Part shown: positions 18,998-27,584 of the stretch, piece after piece | How positions within the stretch are numbered: position 1 is the first letter of the stretch | Layout: every line of letters starts with the position of its first letter | From: Nocardiaceae bacterium | GTDB taxonomy: Bacteria; Actinomycetota; Actinomycetes; Mycobacteriales; Mycobacteriaceae | Assembly (NCBI GenBank): GCA_021372355.1 | Contig: JAJFUQ010000131.1 | Span: forward strand, 1 to 38,197 | Length of the DNA: 38,197 nt | Reading direction: 5' to 3' | The notes under the pieces: generated by a model | Told to the model about the DNA's origin: nothing | Seen by the model: only the letters and a program-made list of their open reading frames with translations | Databases searched by the model: none | Made by a program: the position numbers and the translations under genes

Positions 18998-19105
18998 TTA
19001 GTGCGAGTGATCGCCTTCAGTCTTGAAGCGCTCGAACGACTCGGTGATGATCTTCTCCGCCACTTCGCGGCCGACCCACTCCGAGCCCTTGACGAACTTG
19101 CCGGG
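18998..19105 (-). pseudogene. ppa: Displaced C-terminal part of ppa, beyond an in-frame amber codon
   Basis: Directly after the TAG at 19108-19106 the same frame continues PGKFVKGSEWVGREVAEKII and then TESFERFKTEGDHSH to a TAA at 19000-18998. These are the expected last residues of an actinobacterial family I pyrophosphatase, where the family reads YKDLEPGKFVK. The stop stands exactly where the family has Glu, so GAG to TAG is a single base change. There is no in-frame start that would give this piece its own translation. Confidence 0.85.
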
Positions 19106-19495
19106 CTAGAGGTCCTTGTAGCGCTCGAAGAAGTGCTTGATCTCTTCCAGCGTCTGAGACGGAACGTCGTCGATCTCCTGGATGTGGTCCCAACGCTCGT
19201 CGCCGGTCGGGACCGCGAGGACCTTGTCGTCGCCACCCTTCTCGTCGACCATGCGGTAGACGCCGACGGGACGAACCTCGATGATCACGCCCGGGAAGAC
19301 CGGCTCGGGCAGAAGGACGAGCACGTCGAGCGGGTCGCCGTCTTCACCGAGGGTGTCATCGATGTAGCCGTAGTCGGCCGGGTAGACCATCGAGGTGTAG
19401 AGGAAGCGGTCGAGGCGGATGCGCCCCGTCTTGTGGTCGACCTCGTACTTGTTGCGCTGACCCTTGGGGATCTCGATGGTCGCGTCGAATTCCAC
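19106..19495 (-). CDS. ppa: Inorganic pyrophosphatase, truncated by an amber codon
   Basis: Family I soluble inorganic pyrophosphatase, hydrolysing PPi to drive biosynthesis; usually essential. GTG 19495 is the start, with GAGGA 7 nt upstream. Active-site segments present: [39 protein letters not shown], the triple-Asp loop [12 protein letters not shown], and [14 protein letters not shown]. The frame stops after FFERYKDL, keeping the late Tyr and Lys of the YKDL motif but losing 35 residues. The product would be 129 residues instead of about 165. TAG is the normal stop of several neighbours (hpt, the amidase, the sulfatase), so general amber recoding is unlikely. It could be a real mutation, a read-through site or a sequence error. 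The gene is divergent from dacB. Confidence 0.9.
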   Translation of the reverse strand: MEFDATIEIPKGQRNKYEVDHKTGRIRLDRFLYTSMVYPADYGYIDDTLGEDGDPLDVLVLLPEPVFPGVIIEVRPVGVYRMVDEKGGDDKVLAVPTGDERWDHIQEIDDVPSQTLEEIKHFFERYKDL

Positions 19496-19638
19496 CTGCT
19501 CGTCCTCACTTCTATTCGCCTGTTGCTCCCTGGGGAGGGTTACAGGAAGACTACTGCCTCCGCAGTTAGGGTGGCACGGGCGGTATCTGTGCTCAGGCAG
19601 AATGCCTATTACTCCAATACATCTGATGTGGAGCTCCT

Positions 19639-21012
19639 TTGTTTGGATTGGCAAGATTCGGTGGCCGGAAGTTCCGGACGCTGATGGCCGTGGCCGCCGT
19701 TATCGCGGTTGTCGTCTCGCTCGTCGTCCTCGTGCGCGCGAGCGGTCCGACGGGCGCCAATGCCACTTCGGTTGCGCCGGCGCCGCCGCTGGTCAGCTTG
19801 AATCCCGAGATTAAGGACTTGCCATCCGGTGCGCCGATTCCGAATCCCGTTGCGCTGCAGCGGGCTTTGGGGGAACTTGTGACCGCGAGCGGACTCGGCA
19901 ACTTCACCGGCGAGATTTCCGACGCGGAAACCGGCAGAGTCCTGTGGAGTTCCGAACCGAACAAGGCGACCGTCCCGGCGTCTACTGCGAAGCTGCTGAC
20001 GACCGCCGCGGCGTTGCTGACCCTGCCGATCGATCACCGACTCACGACGCGGATCGTGGCTGGCACGCGTCCTGGCGAGATCGTTCTCGTTGCCGGCGGT
20101 GACCCGACGCTGAGTGCGGCGCCGGCCGGAACGCCGAGCTTTTACCCGGGAGCGGCGCGAATCGACGACCTCGTAGCGCAGATCAAGAAGAGCGGCGTGA
20201 AGTTCACGTCGCTCACGCTCGACACGAGTGCCTTCACCGGGCCGGCGATGGCGCAGGGGTGGCACGCGGAGGACATTCCGGGTGGGTTCATCGCCCCGCT
20301 CGCGCCCGTGATGATCGACGGTTCCCGCCTGGCGAACGACGAGAATGCGCCGCGTTCGGACACCCCGGCGATCGACGTGGCACAGGCGATCGCCAAACGG
20401 CTCGGGATCGACACCGCAGACGTCAAGCCGGGCAAGGCGCCAGCGAACGCACGCGAACTCGCGAAGGTTCAGTCGGCGACGCTGGGCGAGCGGATGACGC
20501 AGATGATGGCCCACTCGGACAACATCCTGGCCGAGACGATCGGTCGGGAACTGGTCATCGAGCGGGGTGGCGACCCCTCTTTCCGTGGAGTGGTATCCGC
20601 GGTCACGGACGTACTCACCGAGGCCGGTTTCGACATGACCGGGGTGTCGATTCACGACGCGAGCGGGCTGTCCGACGACGACCGGATTCCGGCCCGAGTG
20701 CTGGACAAGATCATGGTCGCCGCGGCTGGCAACGGTCGGCCGACGCTGCGCCCGATGCTCGACTTCCTGCCGGTCGCGGGAGCGAACGGCACGCTCGAAG
20801 ATCGTTTCGACGCCGGAGATCGAGCCGGCGCCGGATGGGTACGTGCGAAAACAGGTACGTTGGCGGAAGCGAGTTCTCTCGCCGGATTTGTCGTCACGGT
20901 CAACTCACGGGTGCTGACATTCGCCCTGATGTCGAACGGCACGGCACCCGGTGTCAGCCGGCCGGCGCTCGACGCGATCGCGGCCGCGCTGAGAGCTTGC
21001 GTCTGTCGATGA
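19639..21012 (+). CDS. dacB: D-alanyl-D-alanine carboxypeptidase/endopeptidase (PBP4 type, S13)
   Basis: A 457-residue low-molecular-mass penicillin-binding protein trimming peptidoglycan stem peptides outside the membrane. An N-terminal hydrophobic signal or anchor (about 14-33) is followed by a Pro/Ala linker. The three serine-peptidase motifs are all present: SxxK as Ser115-Thr-Ala-Lys118, SDN at about 293-295 in AHSDNILAE, and KTG at 404-406 in [11 protein letters not shown] start at 19639 is supported by GGAG at 19630-19633 with a 5-nt spacer; ATG 19684 would remove the positively charged leader. It is divergent from ppa across about 140 bp and begins the run to hpt. The M. tuberculosis counterpart by position is Rv3627c. 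Confidence 0.93.
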   Translation: MFGLARFGGRKFRTLMAVAAVIAVVVSLVVLVRASGPTGANATSVAPAPPLVSLNPEIKDLPSGAPIPNPVALQRALGELVTASGLGNFTGEISDAETGRVLWSSEPNKATVPASTAKLLTTAAALLTLPIDHRLTTRIVAGTRPGEIVLVAGGDPTLSAAPAGTPSFYPGAARIDDLVAQIKKSGVKFTSLTLDTSAFTGPAMAQGWHAEDIPGGFIAPLAPVMIDGSRLANDENAPRSDTPAIDVAQAIAKRLGIDTADVKPGKAPANARELAKVQSATLGERMTQMMAHSDNILAETIGRELVIERGGDPSFRGVVSAVTDVLTEAGFDMTGVSIHDASGLSDDDRIPARVLDKIMVAAAGNGRPTLRPMLDFLPVAGANGTLEDRFDAGDRAGAGWVRAKTGTLAEASSLAGFVVTVNSRVLTFALMSNGTAPGVSRPALDAIAAALRACVCR

Positions 21013-21024
21013 TCGGGGGGACCA

Positions 21025-22116
21025 GTGACCGGTGCGGAGCCTGCACACTCGGATAGCGGGACCGAAACCCGCAAGCCGGGCGGCTTGGCGGGCGCGGTCG
21101 ACTGGGATCTCGCGGCCCGGACCGGGGCTCGCTTGGCCCCGCGGGGCCCTCAGGTGAGTCGCGAGCGTGCGGAAGCTGTTGTCGCGGACCTCGAGGAGAT
21201 CTCCAAGGCTGCCGAGCTGCCCGTTCGCGAGGTCACCGGCCTCGCGGAGGGCCTCCCGATTCCCCGCGCGCAGATCGTCGATCGCAGCGCGTGGGTTCGT
21301 GCCGCTGCTTCCTCGATGGCGAACATCGCCGAAGGTGACGCCGATACGGACCGCAAGCCCCCGCTGGGTGCCAAGACCGCCGGATTGCAGGCGGGCGCTG
21401 TGCTCGCGTTTCTGTCGTCGGCGATCTTGGGCCAGTACGACCCGTTCACGGGGGAGGACGGCACGCTGCTGCTGGTCGCCCCGAACATGGTCATGGTCGA
21501 GCGGATGCTCAAGGTCGACCCCGCGGACTTCCGGCTCTGGGTGTGCCTGCACGAGGTGACGCACCGCATCCAGTTCGCCGCCGCCCCGTGGATTCGTGAC
21601 TACATGCGCGAGCAGGTCGCGATTCTGTCCGCGGTCGGTTCGGAACCGTTGACCGACGTCGTCGCCCGCTTGGCGGCCGAGCTGCGCGAGCGCCGACAGG
21701 GCACCGCCGATTCGGACTCACCCGGCGGCGTGATCGGTCTTCTCCGGGCGACGCAGGCACCCCCGCAGCGCGATGCCCTCGACCGCCTGCTGGCTCTCGG
21801 CACTTTGCTCGAAGGTCACGCGGACCACGTCATGGACGCGGTGGGTCCGGCGGTCGTGCCGTCCGTCAAGGAAATCCGGGCGAAGTTCGACAACCGCCGG
21901 CGTCGGCGAATGAACCCGATCCACCGCTTGATTCGGGCGCTGCTCGGCATGGACGCAAAGATGCAGCAGTACGTCCGCGGCAAGAAGTTCGTCGACGCGG
22001 TGGTCGAAGAAGTCGGAATGGAACGGTTCAACACGGTGTGGACCAGCCCGGAGACTCTGCCCTTGGCGAGTGAGATCGGACACCCCGAGGCATGGATCAA
22101 GCGCGTTCTCGCCTGA
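21025..22116 (+). CDS. Zinc-dependent metalloprotease (Rv3626c-like, DUF2342)
   Basis: A 363-residue protein of the DUF2342 zincin-like family, annotated in relatives as a putative zinc-dependent or F420-biosynthesis-associated protein; its true function is not established. It has a helical N-terminal region, the conserved stretch LLLVAPNMVMVERML, and the metallopeptidase helix LHEVTHRIQF with HEVTH at 176-180. GTG 21025 follows GGGGGG by 4 nt and lies 12 nt after the dacB stop, so both are probably in one transcript. The 3' end overlaps the tilS start by 25 bp. The conserved neighbourhood with tilS and hpt in Mycobacteriales suggests a housekeeping role. Confidence 0.9.
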   Translation: MTGAEPAHSDSGTETRKPGGLAGAVDWDLAARTGARLAPRGPQVSRERAEAVVADLEEISKAAELPVREVTGLAEGLPIPRAQIVDRSAWVRAAASSMANIAEGDADTDRKPPLGAKTAGLQAGAVLAFLSSAILGQYDPFTGEDGTLLLVAPNMVMVERMLKVDPADFRLWVCLHEVTHRIQFAAAPWIRDYMREQVAILSAVGSEPLTDVVARLAAELRERRQGTADSDSPGGVIGLLRATQAPPQRDALDRLLALGTLLEGHADHVMDAVGPAVVPSVKEIRAKFDNRRRRRMNPIHRLIRALLGMDAKMQQYVRGKKFVDAVVEEVGMERFNTVWTSPETLPLASEIGHPEAWIKRVLA

Positions 22117-23111
22117 GCCGATTGCCCGAGACCCGGGCGATTCTGGCGGTTCGGCAGGCCGTCCGTTCGTGGCTGTCGACGTACGCGCCACACGGCGCGG
22201 TGTCGGTGGCGGTCTCGGGTGGGGCCGATTCGCTCGCACTCCTGGCTGGAGCGGTTGCGGAGGCGCCGGTCGTCCGGGCGCTCATCGTCGATCACCAACT
22301 GCAAACGGGGTCCGACGAGGTTGCGCGGCTGGCGGCGAACGCCGCACGTGAACTCGGCGCGACGCCGCAGATCCTGTCCGTCGAGGTCGGCCGGGATGGT
22401 GGCCTCGAAGCTGCCGCCCGGGACGCGCGGTACGCCGCGCTCGAGTCTGCCCGCGACGGTTCACCGGTTCTCCTGGGACACACGCTCGACGATCAGGCGG
22501 AGACGGTCCTGCTGGGTCTCGCGCGCGGCTCTGGACCTCGATCCATTTGGGGCATGCGGGAATTCGATGATCCGTGGGGGCGTCCACTGCTCGGGATCAG
22601 GCGCGAGACGACCCGTGCGGCGTGCCGTGACCTCGGGCTCGAGCCGCACGTCGATCCGCACAATTTCTCGCCGGAGTTCACCCGCGTTCGAATCCGGCAG
22701 GATGTCCTGCCCGTGCTCGAGGACGTGCTCGGCGGGGGAGTTGCGGAGGCGCTCGCTCGGACCGCGGATCAGCTTCGCGATGACGGATACGTGCTCGACG
22801 ACCTCGCCGCGGTCCTGCATCGCGAAGCGAAGCGTCCGGCCGGGCTCGATGTGGCGACACTTCGCCCACAACCGGCCGCGCTGCGCCGGCGGGTGATCCG
22901 GTCATGGCTGCTCGACAGCGGTGCGCGAGCCGTCAATGACGTTCAGGTTCGGGCGGTCGACCGGCTCATCACCGACTGGCGCGGACAAGGTGGGGTCGCG
23001 GTTCCCGGGGCGAGCGGAGCGACGGGGGGCCAAAACGGTGGACCCACCGGCGCGAGGTTGGTTGCAACCCGTAAACGTGGCACTCTGACACTCGGTTCTG
23101 ATCAGCCATGA
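22092..23111 (+). CDS. tilS: tRNA(Ile)-lysidine synthetase
   Basis: A 339-residue enzyme that attaches lysine to C34 of the CAU-anticodon tRNA-Ile, switching its codon from AUG to AUA; normally essential. The PP-loop SGGADS is at residues 42-47, followed by [32 protein letters not shown], and [20 protein letters not shown] for tRNA and ATP contacts. The C-terminal region is short, as in actinobacteria, and ends in a Gly-rich segment near 306-318. ATG 22092 lies inside the preceding gene, and the stop overlaps the hpt start (ATGA), suggesting translational coupling on both sides. Confidence 0.95.
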   Translation: MDQARSRLSRLPETRAILAVRQAVRSWLSTYAPHGAVSVAVSGGADSLALLAGAVAEAPVVRALIVDHQLQTGSDEVARLAANAARELGATPQILSVEVGRDGGLEAAARDARYAALESARDGSPVLLGHTLDDQAETVLLGLARGSGPRSIWGMREFDDPWGRPLLGIRRETTRAACRDLGLEPHVDPHNFSPEFTRVRIRQDVLPVLEDVLGGGVAEALARTADQLRDDGYVLDDLAAVLHREAKRPAGLDVATLRPQPAALRRRVIRSWLLDSGARAVNDVQVRAVDRLITDWRGQGGVAVPGASGATGGQNGGPTGARLVATRKRGTLTLGSDQP

Positions 23112-23677
23112 CGAAGGAGTCGAAGCGCGTGTACGACGGTGACATCGCCGAGGTTCTGCTAACCGAAGAGACGATCCAGGCTCGGATCAAGGAACTCGCG
23201 GCGAACGTCGGCAAGCGCTACACGGAACGTGCAATCGACGACGACCTGATTCTGGTGTGCGTCCTCAAGGGCGCGGTCTACTTCACGACCGACCTGTCGC
23301 GCGCGATTCCGATCCCGACGCAGATGGAATTCATGGCGGTCAGTTCGTACGGCTCCGGCACGACGTCGTCGGGTGTCGTCCGAATCCTCAAAGACCTCGA
23401 CCGCGACATCGCTGGTCGGCATGTGCTCATCGTCGAAGACATCATCGACTCCGGTCTGACGCTGTCGTGGCTCGTCCGCAACCTCAAGGGTCGCCAGCCG
23501 GCGTCGCTCGAGGTGGTCACCCTTTTCCGTAAGCCCGAGGCGGTCCGCGCCGTCCAGGTTGCCGAGGTCGGATTCGAGCTTCCGAACGAGTTCGTCGTCG
23601 GTTACGGACTCGACTACAACGAGCGGTATCGCGACCTGCCGTACATCGGTCTGCTGAAGCCCGAGATCTACAAGTAG
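23108..23677 (+). CDS. hpt: Hypoxanthine-guanine phosphoribosyltransferase
   Basis: A 189-residue cytosolic purine-salvage enzyme converting hypoxanthine or guanine and PRPP to IMP or GMP. Conserved parts: [19 protein letters not shown], the flexible loop [11 protein letters not shown], the PRPP-binding loop [17 protein letters not shown], and the base-binding [18 protein letters not shown] near the end. ATG 23108 overlaps the tilS stop by 4 nt (ATGA). The gene stops with TAG, and a hairpin (23690-23714) follows. In Mycobacteriales hpt is usually close to ftsH; here about 10 kb of accessory genes separates them. Confidence 0.97.
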   Translation: MTKESKRVYDGDIAEVLLTEETIQARIKELAANVGKRYTERAIDDDLILVCVLKGAVYFTTDLSRAIPIPTQMEFMAVSSYGSGTTSSGVVRILKDLDRDIAGRHVLIVEDIIDSGLTLSWLVRNLKGRQPASLEVVTLFRKPEAVRAVQVAEVGFELPNEFVVGYGLDYNERYRDLPYIGLLKPEIYK

Positions 23678-23689
23678 CCTTGCGAGCGG

Positions 23690-23714
23690 GCGGCGGTTCA
23701 CCTGAAACCGCCGC
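23690..23714 (+). terminator. Hairpin between hpt and the amidase gene
   Basis: GCGGCGGTT (23690-23698) and AACCGCCGC (23706-23714) form a perfect 9-bp GC-rich stem with a 7-nt loop, 12 nt after the hpt stop. There is no T-run; the sequence continues directly into the amidase ribosome-binding site AGGAGGG (23721-23727). It could reduce read-through into the amidase gene. Confidence 0.5.
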
Positions 23715-23732
23715 AATGCTAGGAGGGTTGCG

Positions 23733-25013
23733 TTGACCAGCTCGGCCCCAGTGCGGACCGCGATCGACATCGCCGGTGCAGTCCGCTCGGCAGCGATCGA
23801 TCCCGTGGCGCCGACGCGCGCCGCACTCGCACGCATCGCGCAGTCCGACGGCGAGCTCAATGCTTTCACGTGGGTGGATGACGAGTCCGCGCTCGCCGAT
23901 GCCAAGAGCCTGGAGTCGCGCCCGAACCTCAGCGAGCTACCGATGGCCGGAGTCCCCGTCGCCATCAAAGACAACATCGACGCCGATCACCCGGTCGTGA
24001 CGCGATTGAAGGCCGCTGGCGCGGTTGTCGTCGGCTATACCGCGCTCCCCGAGTGCGGCATCTGGCCCATGACGGACAACCCGGAGCGGGTGACCCGGAA
24101 CCCTTGGAAGCCAGAGCTGAGTTCGGGTGGATCCTCGGGCGGCGCCGCGGCAGCGGTGGCCTCCGGCATGGTTCCCGTCGCGCATGGCAACGACGGCCTG
24201 GGTTCGATCCGAATCCCCGCTGCGGTGTGCGGAATCTTCGGTCTCAAGCCAGGTGCCGGAGTCGTCCCGGCCGAGGTCGGGCCGACGTCGTGGGGCGGCA
24301 TGGTCGAGAACGGCGTCCTGTCGAACACGGTTGGGGACGCGGCCCTCGCGCTGTCGGTGATGGCGGGGCAGCCCGGCCTCGCTGAGCTGAGCAATCCCTC
24401 GCGCCTGCGAATCGCACTCGACGTGTCACTCCCGCCGATGGCGATGGTTCGGGGCGACCGGCACTGGCGCGCGGCGGCGCGGGTCGCCGGCTCGGTCGCG
24501 GTTTCTGCAGGTCACTACGTGGAATCGGCTGCGCTGCCATACCCCTCGATGAACGCCACCGTGATCCGTTGGTGCGCGGCGGTCGCCGAGGACACCAAGG
24601 GGCAGAAGCTCCGCGGCCTCGAACGCCGCAATCGGACGCACATCCGGCTCGGCCGGTTGGCGAACGCCCTCCACCTCGAGGGCGTGTCGACGGCGAAGCT
24701 CGAAGCGGAATTGGCCCCGTTCTTCGAACGCTATGAGCTGGTCATCACCCCCGCCCTCGCCCGAAATGCCCCGAAGGCGAAACACTTCAGCCGTAGTGGC
24801 TGGATCTCCAATATTTGGGCCTCGCGGTACGCGCCGCTGATGGGGATGTGGAACATCATCGGGTGGCCGGCCGCGAGTGTGCCGATGGGTCGGCATCCGG
24901 ACGGCTCACCCATGGCGGTCCAGATCGCCGGACCGCCCGGCTCCGAGTCGACGATCCTGGGGCTGGCCGCTCAGATCGAGTCCAGGCATCCTTGGCCCAT
25001 CGTGGCCTTTTAG
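23733..25013 (+). CDS. Amidase-signature family protein with an altered core
   Basis: A 426-residue amidase-signature hydrolase; the substrate is unknown. The Ser-cisSer-Lys triad is readable: Lys79 in PVAIKDN, cis-Ser134 in SGGSSGGAAAAVASG, and nucleophile Ser158 in GNDGLGSIRIPAA. The nucleophile loop reads GLGS where the family usually has GGGS or TGGS. After Lys79 the chain goes almost straight from KDNIDADHP to VVTRLKAAGAVVVGYT. Typical amidases have some 20-25 residues here (V-A-G-x-P-T-x-x-G-S region), so this looks like an in-frame deletion or a short subfamily. The TTG start is well supported by AGGAGGG at 23721-23727, 5 nt upstream. The stop TAG lies in an A/T-rich gap before the ZIP gene. 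Confidence 0.88.
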   Translation: MTSSAPVRTAIDIAGAVRSAAIDPVAPTRAALARIAQSDGELNAFTWVDDESALADAKSLESRPNLSELPMAGVPVAIKDNIDADHPVVTRLKAAGAVVVGYTALPECGIWPMTDNPERVTRNPWKPELSSGGSSGGAAAAVASGMVPVAHGNDGLGSIRIPAAVCGIFGLKPGAGVVPAEVGPTSWGGMVENGVLSNTVGDAALALSVMAGQPGLAELSNPSRLRIALDVSLPPMAMVRGDRHWRAAARVAGSVAVSAGHYVESAALPYPSMNATVIRWCAAVAEDTKGQKLRGLERRNRTHIRLGRLANALHLEGVSTAKLEAELAPFFERYELVITPALARNAPKAKHFSRSGWISNIWASRYAPLMGMWNIIGWPAASVPMGRHPDGSPMAVQIAGPPGSESTILGLAAQIESRHPWPIVAF

Positions 25014-25028
25014 TTTCTTTGAAATAAA

Positions 25029-25048
25029 AAGTTCGGTATGCCAAACTT
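25029..25048. promoter_or_regulatory. Candidate metalloregulator operator at the ZIP gene start
   Basis: AAGTTCGGTATGCCAAACTT is a 20-bp dyad: AAGTTCGG and CCAAACTT are complementary except for one position, around a TATG centre. It covers the first in-frame ATG (25038) of a ZIP-family metal transporter gene. The shape and centre recall DtxR/MntR-type boxes of actinobacteria. That resemblance is from memory, and the cognate regulator is inferred. Confidence 0.5.
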
Positions 25049-26264
25049 GGGTATGACCAGCAACGCCTCGTCTGCTGACGCGTCATACCTCGACGCCGGC
25101 AAGATCGACGCATCCAGCCAATGGGTGCGTGGTGGTGTGGTCGCGGCCCTCGTGGCGGCATTCCTGGCGATGATCGCGATGGTCGCAGGGCCGAGTCTGC
25201 CCACTCGATCCGGGCCACCGATCGAGAAACTCGCGGTCGAGAAGACGTTCTTCAAGCCGGGGGAGATCTCCCTGGCGTTGCGCAATACCGGTCCGGATGA
25301 CGTCGCGATCGCGCAGGTCGCGGTCAACGACACGTACGTGAACTTCATCGGCGCAGATCACCCCATCGCGCGGCTCGATTCAGCGTTTCTGACCCTGTAC
25401 TACCCGTGGATCGAAGGGCAGCCGTACCGGATTTCGATGCTGACTTCGACGGGAGTTGCGATCGAGCACACGATCCCGGTCGCCGTGGAGAGTCCCGTCC
25501 CCAACGCGGGCTTCTTCGGGACGATGGCCCTCCTCGGCCTCTATGTCGGCGTCCTGCCGGTCTTGCTCGGAATGTTGTTCCTGCCGGTCCTGCGACGTGC
25601 CGGACCATCGGCAATCCGGTTCGTCATGGCCCTGACCGTCGGTCTGCTTGCCTTCTTGGCGTTCGACGGGACCATTGAAGGCATCGAAGTCGCAGGTCCT
25701 TCGGGTGCGGTGTTCGGTGGACCGGCGCTCGTCGTCTTCAGTGCGGCGCTGTCCTACATCGCCCTGCAACTCGTCAGCTTTGCCGTCCGTAGATGGCGGG
25801 GCGCAGCCGCCACCCGAAGCGGAATCGGACTCTCCGTTATGATCGCGCTGGGTATCGGGTTGCACAATCTCGGTGAGGGATTGGCGATCGGAAGTGCCTA
25901 TGCAGTTGGCGAACTCGCACTTGGTGCCGCTTTGGTTCTCGGGTTTGCGCTGCACAACACAACGGAGGGGCTCGCGGTAGTCGCTCCGGTCGGTCGTGAA
26001 CGAGTCTCCGTTCTGGTGTTGCTCGGCCTCGGACTGCTCGCTGGTGCGCCGGCAGTGGTCGGCGCGATCGCCGGTGCCGCCATCGCGACCCCAGCAGCGT
26101 CGGCGGCGCTGTTAGGCGTCGGAGTAGGAGCGATAGTTCAGGTGATCGTCACAGTCGCGCCCGCAGTGCGGGCGCCGGGTCGTGGTCTCGACGGTCTGTC
26201 GATGGCCGGGCTCGCGGCCGGAATCGTCGTCATGTTCGCGACCGGACTGGTGGTTCCGGCATGA
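25038..26264 (+). CDS. ZIP-family metal transporter with an N-terminal extracytoplasmic domain
   Basis: A 408-residue membrane protein. TM1 (about 32-51) is followed by an extracytoplasmic beta-rich segment of about 100 residues (IEKLAVEKTFFKPGEISLALR to HTIPVAVES). Seven or so helices follow from about 158. ZIP metal-site motifs occur in two helices: LHNLGEGLAIG (275-285) and LHNTTEGLAVV (305-315), the HNxxEG pattern that binds Zn, Fe or Mn in ZIP proteins. Import of a divalent metal is the family expectation; export cannot be excluded. ATG 25038 may be used leaderlessly; ATG 25053 is an alternative beyond the operator-like dyad. The stop overlaps the Rieske gene start (ATGA), so the two are coupled. 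Confidence 0.8.
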   Translation: MPNLGMTSNASSADASYLDAGKIDASSQWVRGGVVAALVAAFLAMIAMVAGPSLPTRSGPPIEKLAVEKTFFKPGEISLALRNTGPDDVAIAQVAVNDTYVNFIGADHPIARLDSAFLTLYYPWIEGQPYRISMLTSTGVAIEHTIPVAVESPVPNAGFFGTMALLGLYVGVLPVLLGMLFLPVLRRAGPSAIRFVMALTVGLLAFLAFDGTIEGIEVAGPSGAVFGGPALVVFSAALSYIALQLVSFAVRRWRGAAATRSGIGLSVMIALGIGLHNLGEGLAIGSAYAVGELALGAALVLGFALHNTTEGLAVVAPVGRERVSVLVLLGLGLLAGAPAVVGAIAGAAIATPAASAALLGVGVGAIVQVIVTVAPAVRAPGRGLDGLSMAGLAAGIVVMFATGLVVPA

Positions 26265-26680
26265 GTTGCCCCTGTGACCGCCGGACCTTCCTCGCCGGCG
26301 CCGCGATCGCGGGTGTCGCCGTGGCCGCTGCGGGCTGCGCCAACGTCGGAACGGTCGACACGAATTCGGTCCCGACCTCGAAGGACCCGAGCGGCGCAAC
26401 GACGGTCAAGGCGTCGGAGATCCCGGTCAACGGTGGTGTCGTCATCGCCACCGACAAGGTGGTCATCACACAGCCGGAGGCGGGCGTTTTCAAGGCGTTC
26501 TCGTCGGTCTGCACACACGCCGGCTGCTCGGTGACCGAGGTGTCGAACAACGAGATTCACTGCCCGTGCCACGGCAGCAGGTTCGACGCCGCGACCGGCA
26601 AGGTTCTCGGTGGACCCGCGACCGCACCGCTGGCGCACAAGAGTGTTGCCGACAACGGCGGAACGCTGACTCTGAGCTGA
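26261..26680 (+). CDS. Exported Rieske [2Fe-2S] protein, Tat-type lipoprotein candidate
   Basis: A 139-residue secreted Rieske protein. The N-terminus has a Tat-type motif (DRRTFLAGAAIAG) and a lipobox-like AAAGC at 22-26, so it is probably folded with its cluster and then exported and anchored. Cluster ligands are Cys84 and His86 in CTHAGC and Cys101 and His104 in CPCHGS; Cys89 and Cys103 can form the usual disulfide. A GGPATAPL proline-loop-like segment follows. A Thr/Ser/Pro-rich linker (about 30-48) separates anchor and domain. ATG 26261 overlaps the ZIP stop by 4 nt. The role is unknown; coupling to a metal transporter suggests electron transfer or redox work linked to metal handling (inference). 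Confidence 0.93.
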   Translation: MSCPCDRRTFLAGAAIAGVAVAAAGCANVGTVDTNSVPTSKDPSGATTVKASEIPVNGGVVIATDKVVITQPEAGVFKAFSSVCTHAGCSVTEVSNNEIHCPCHGSRFDAATGKVLGGPATAPLAHKSVADNGGTLTLS

Positions 26681-26697
26681 CGTGGTGTCCGGAGTCA

Positions 26698-26734
26698 CAG
26701 GTCGGGTGGGTTTTTCCCACCCCTAGGTGACCTG
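26698..26734 (+). terminator. Hairpin after the Rieske gene
   Basis: GGGTGGG (26704-26710) and CCCACCC (26716-26722) close a TTTTT loop. CAGGTC (26698-26703) and GACCTG (26729-26734) extend the stem across a 6-nt bulge. It is a probable terminator of the ZIP-Rieske transcript, although no T-run follows. Confidence 0.55.
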
Positions 26735-26768
26735 TCCGGGGCGCGATCCATGATCAAGAATTGCGATC

Positions 26769-27572
26769 ATGAACATCCGGAACAGCCTCTCGATGATTGG
26801 CTCCGCCGCTGTCGTGATCATCGCGACGGCCGCCTGCTCGCCGATGACGGGCAATCCGGTGGCGTCCTCGACGGGCCTGAGCTCAGCTGCGCAGACCACC
26901 ACGACCACCGCCACCGCACCCACAACCACCGACGCGACGACGTCCACCGGGAGTCCGCACGGACACCGGGCCTTCTCGGTCGTCTATCACCACTACCAGT
27001 CGACGGAAGGGACCGTCAGCTTCGACGTCGACGTCCCGTGGATCTCCGGGGACGACCAGGCGGTCGTCGATCGGTTCAACAACAGCGTCCTGTCGTCGTT
27101 GCACGACCAGCAGGTCTCGCTCGGCAATGATGGATCCACGTCGGGTTACTGGACCGTCTCCAGCCAGGACGCGCAGGCCGTCATCGGCACCGACGTCATC
27201 ACTGGCCTCCTCATCACGTCGGTCAACCACCAAGACCCGCTGAGCGCGCATCCGACACCTCAGATCGCGACGTTCGTCATCAACAAAGCCACCGCACAGC
27301 CCGTCATGCTGACCGATCTGTTCACGGACTCGAACGAGGCACTGCAGCGCCTGTCGAACGAGGCGAGGCAGCAGATCATCGCAAAGATCGGCTCGGTGGA
27401 GGAGAGCGGCATCGCCCCGACGGCGAAGAACTTCGCGAACTGGATTCCCACCCCGTACGGCATCGAGATCCACTTCGACGATTACCAAGTCGGTCCGCAC
27501 GCCGCGGGACTGCAGGTGATCACCGTGCCGTGGTCGGTGTTCGACGGCGTGTTGGCGCAGAAGCTGTACTAG
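26769..27572 (+). CDS. Secreted DUF3298/MPT64-like lipoprotein
   Basis: A 267-residue exported protein. The signal peptide ends in a lipobox-like IATAACS (Cys at about 23), and a long Thr-rich linker (about 39-62, many TTT) leads to the folded part. The C-terminal region carries YGIEIHFDDYQVGPHAAGLQ and VITVPWSVFDGVL, the DUF3298/RsiV-C pattern (an extended Y-x-x-G/A-x-x-A-A-G). MPT64 of mycobacteria ends in a comparable segment. The function of such proteins is not established; RsiV relatives bind lysozyme, but no sigma-factor gene or anti-sigma helix is present here. ATG 26769 has only a weak ribosome-binding site. The gene is convergent with DUF2277, with an inverted-repeat element in the gap. 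Confidence 0.8.
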   Translation: MNIRNSLSMIGSAAVVIIATAACSPMTGNPVASSTGLSSAAQTTTTTATAPTTTDATTSTGSPHGHRAFSVVYHHYQSTEGTVSFDVDVPWISGDDQAVVDRFNNSVLSSLHDQQVSLGNDGSTSGYWTVSSQDAQAVIGTDVITGLLITSVNHQDPLSAHPTPQIATFVINKATAQPVMLTDLFTDSNEALQRLSNEARQQIIAKIGSVEESGIAPTAKNFANWIPTPYGIEIHFDDYQVGPHAAGLQVITVPWSVFDGVLAQKLY

Positions 27573-27584
27573 GAGGACGATCGA

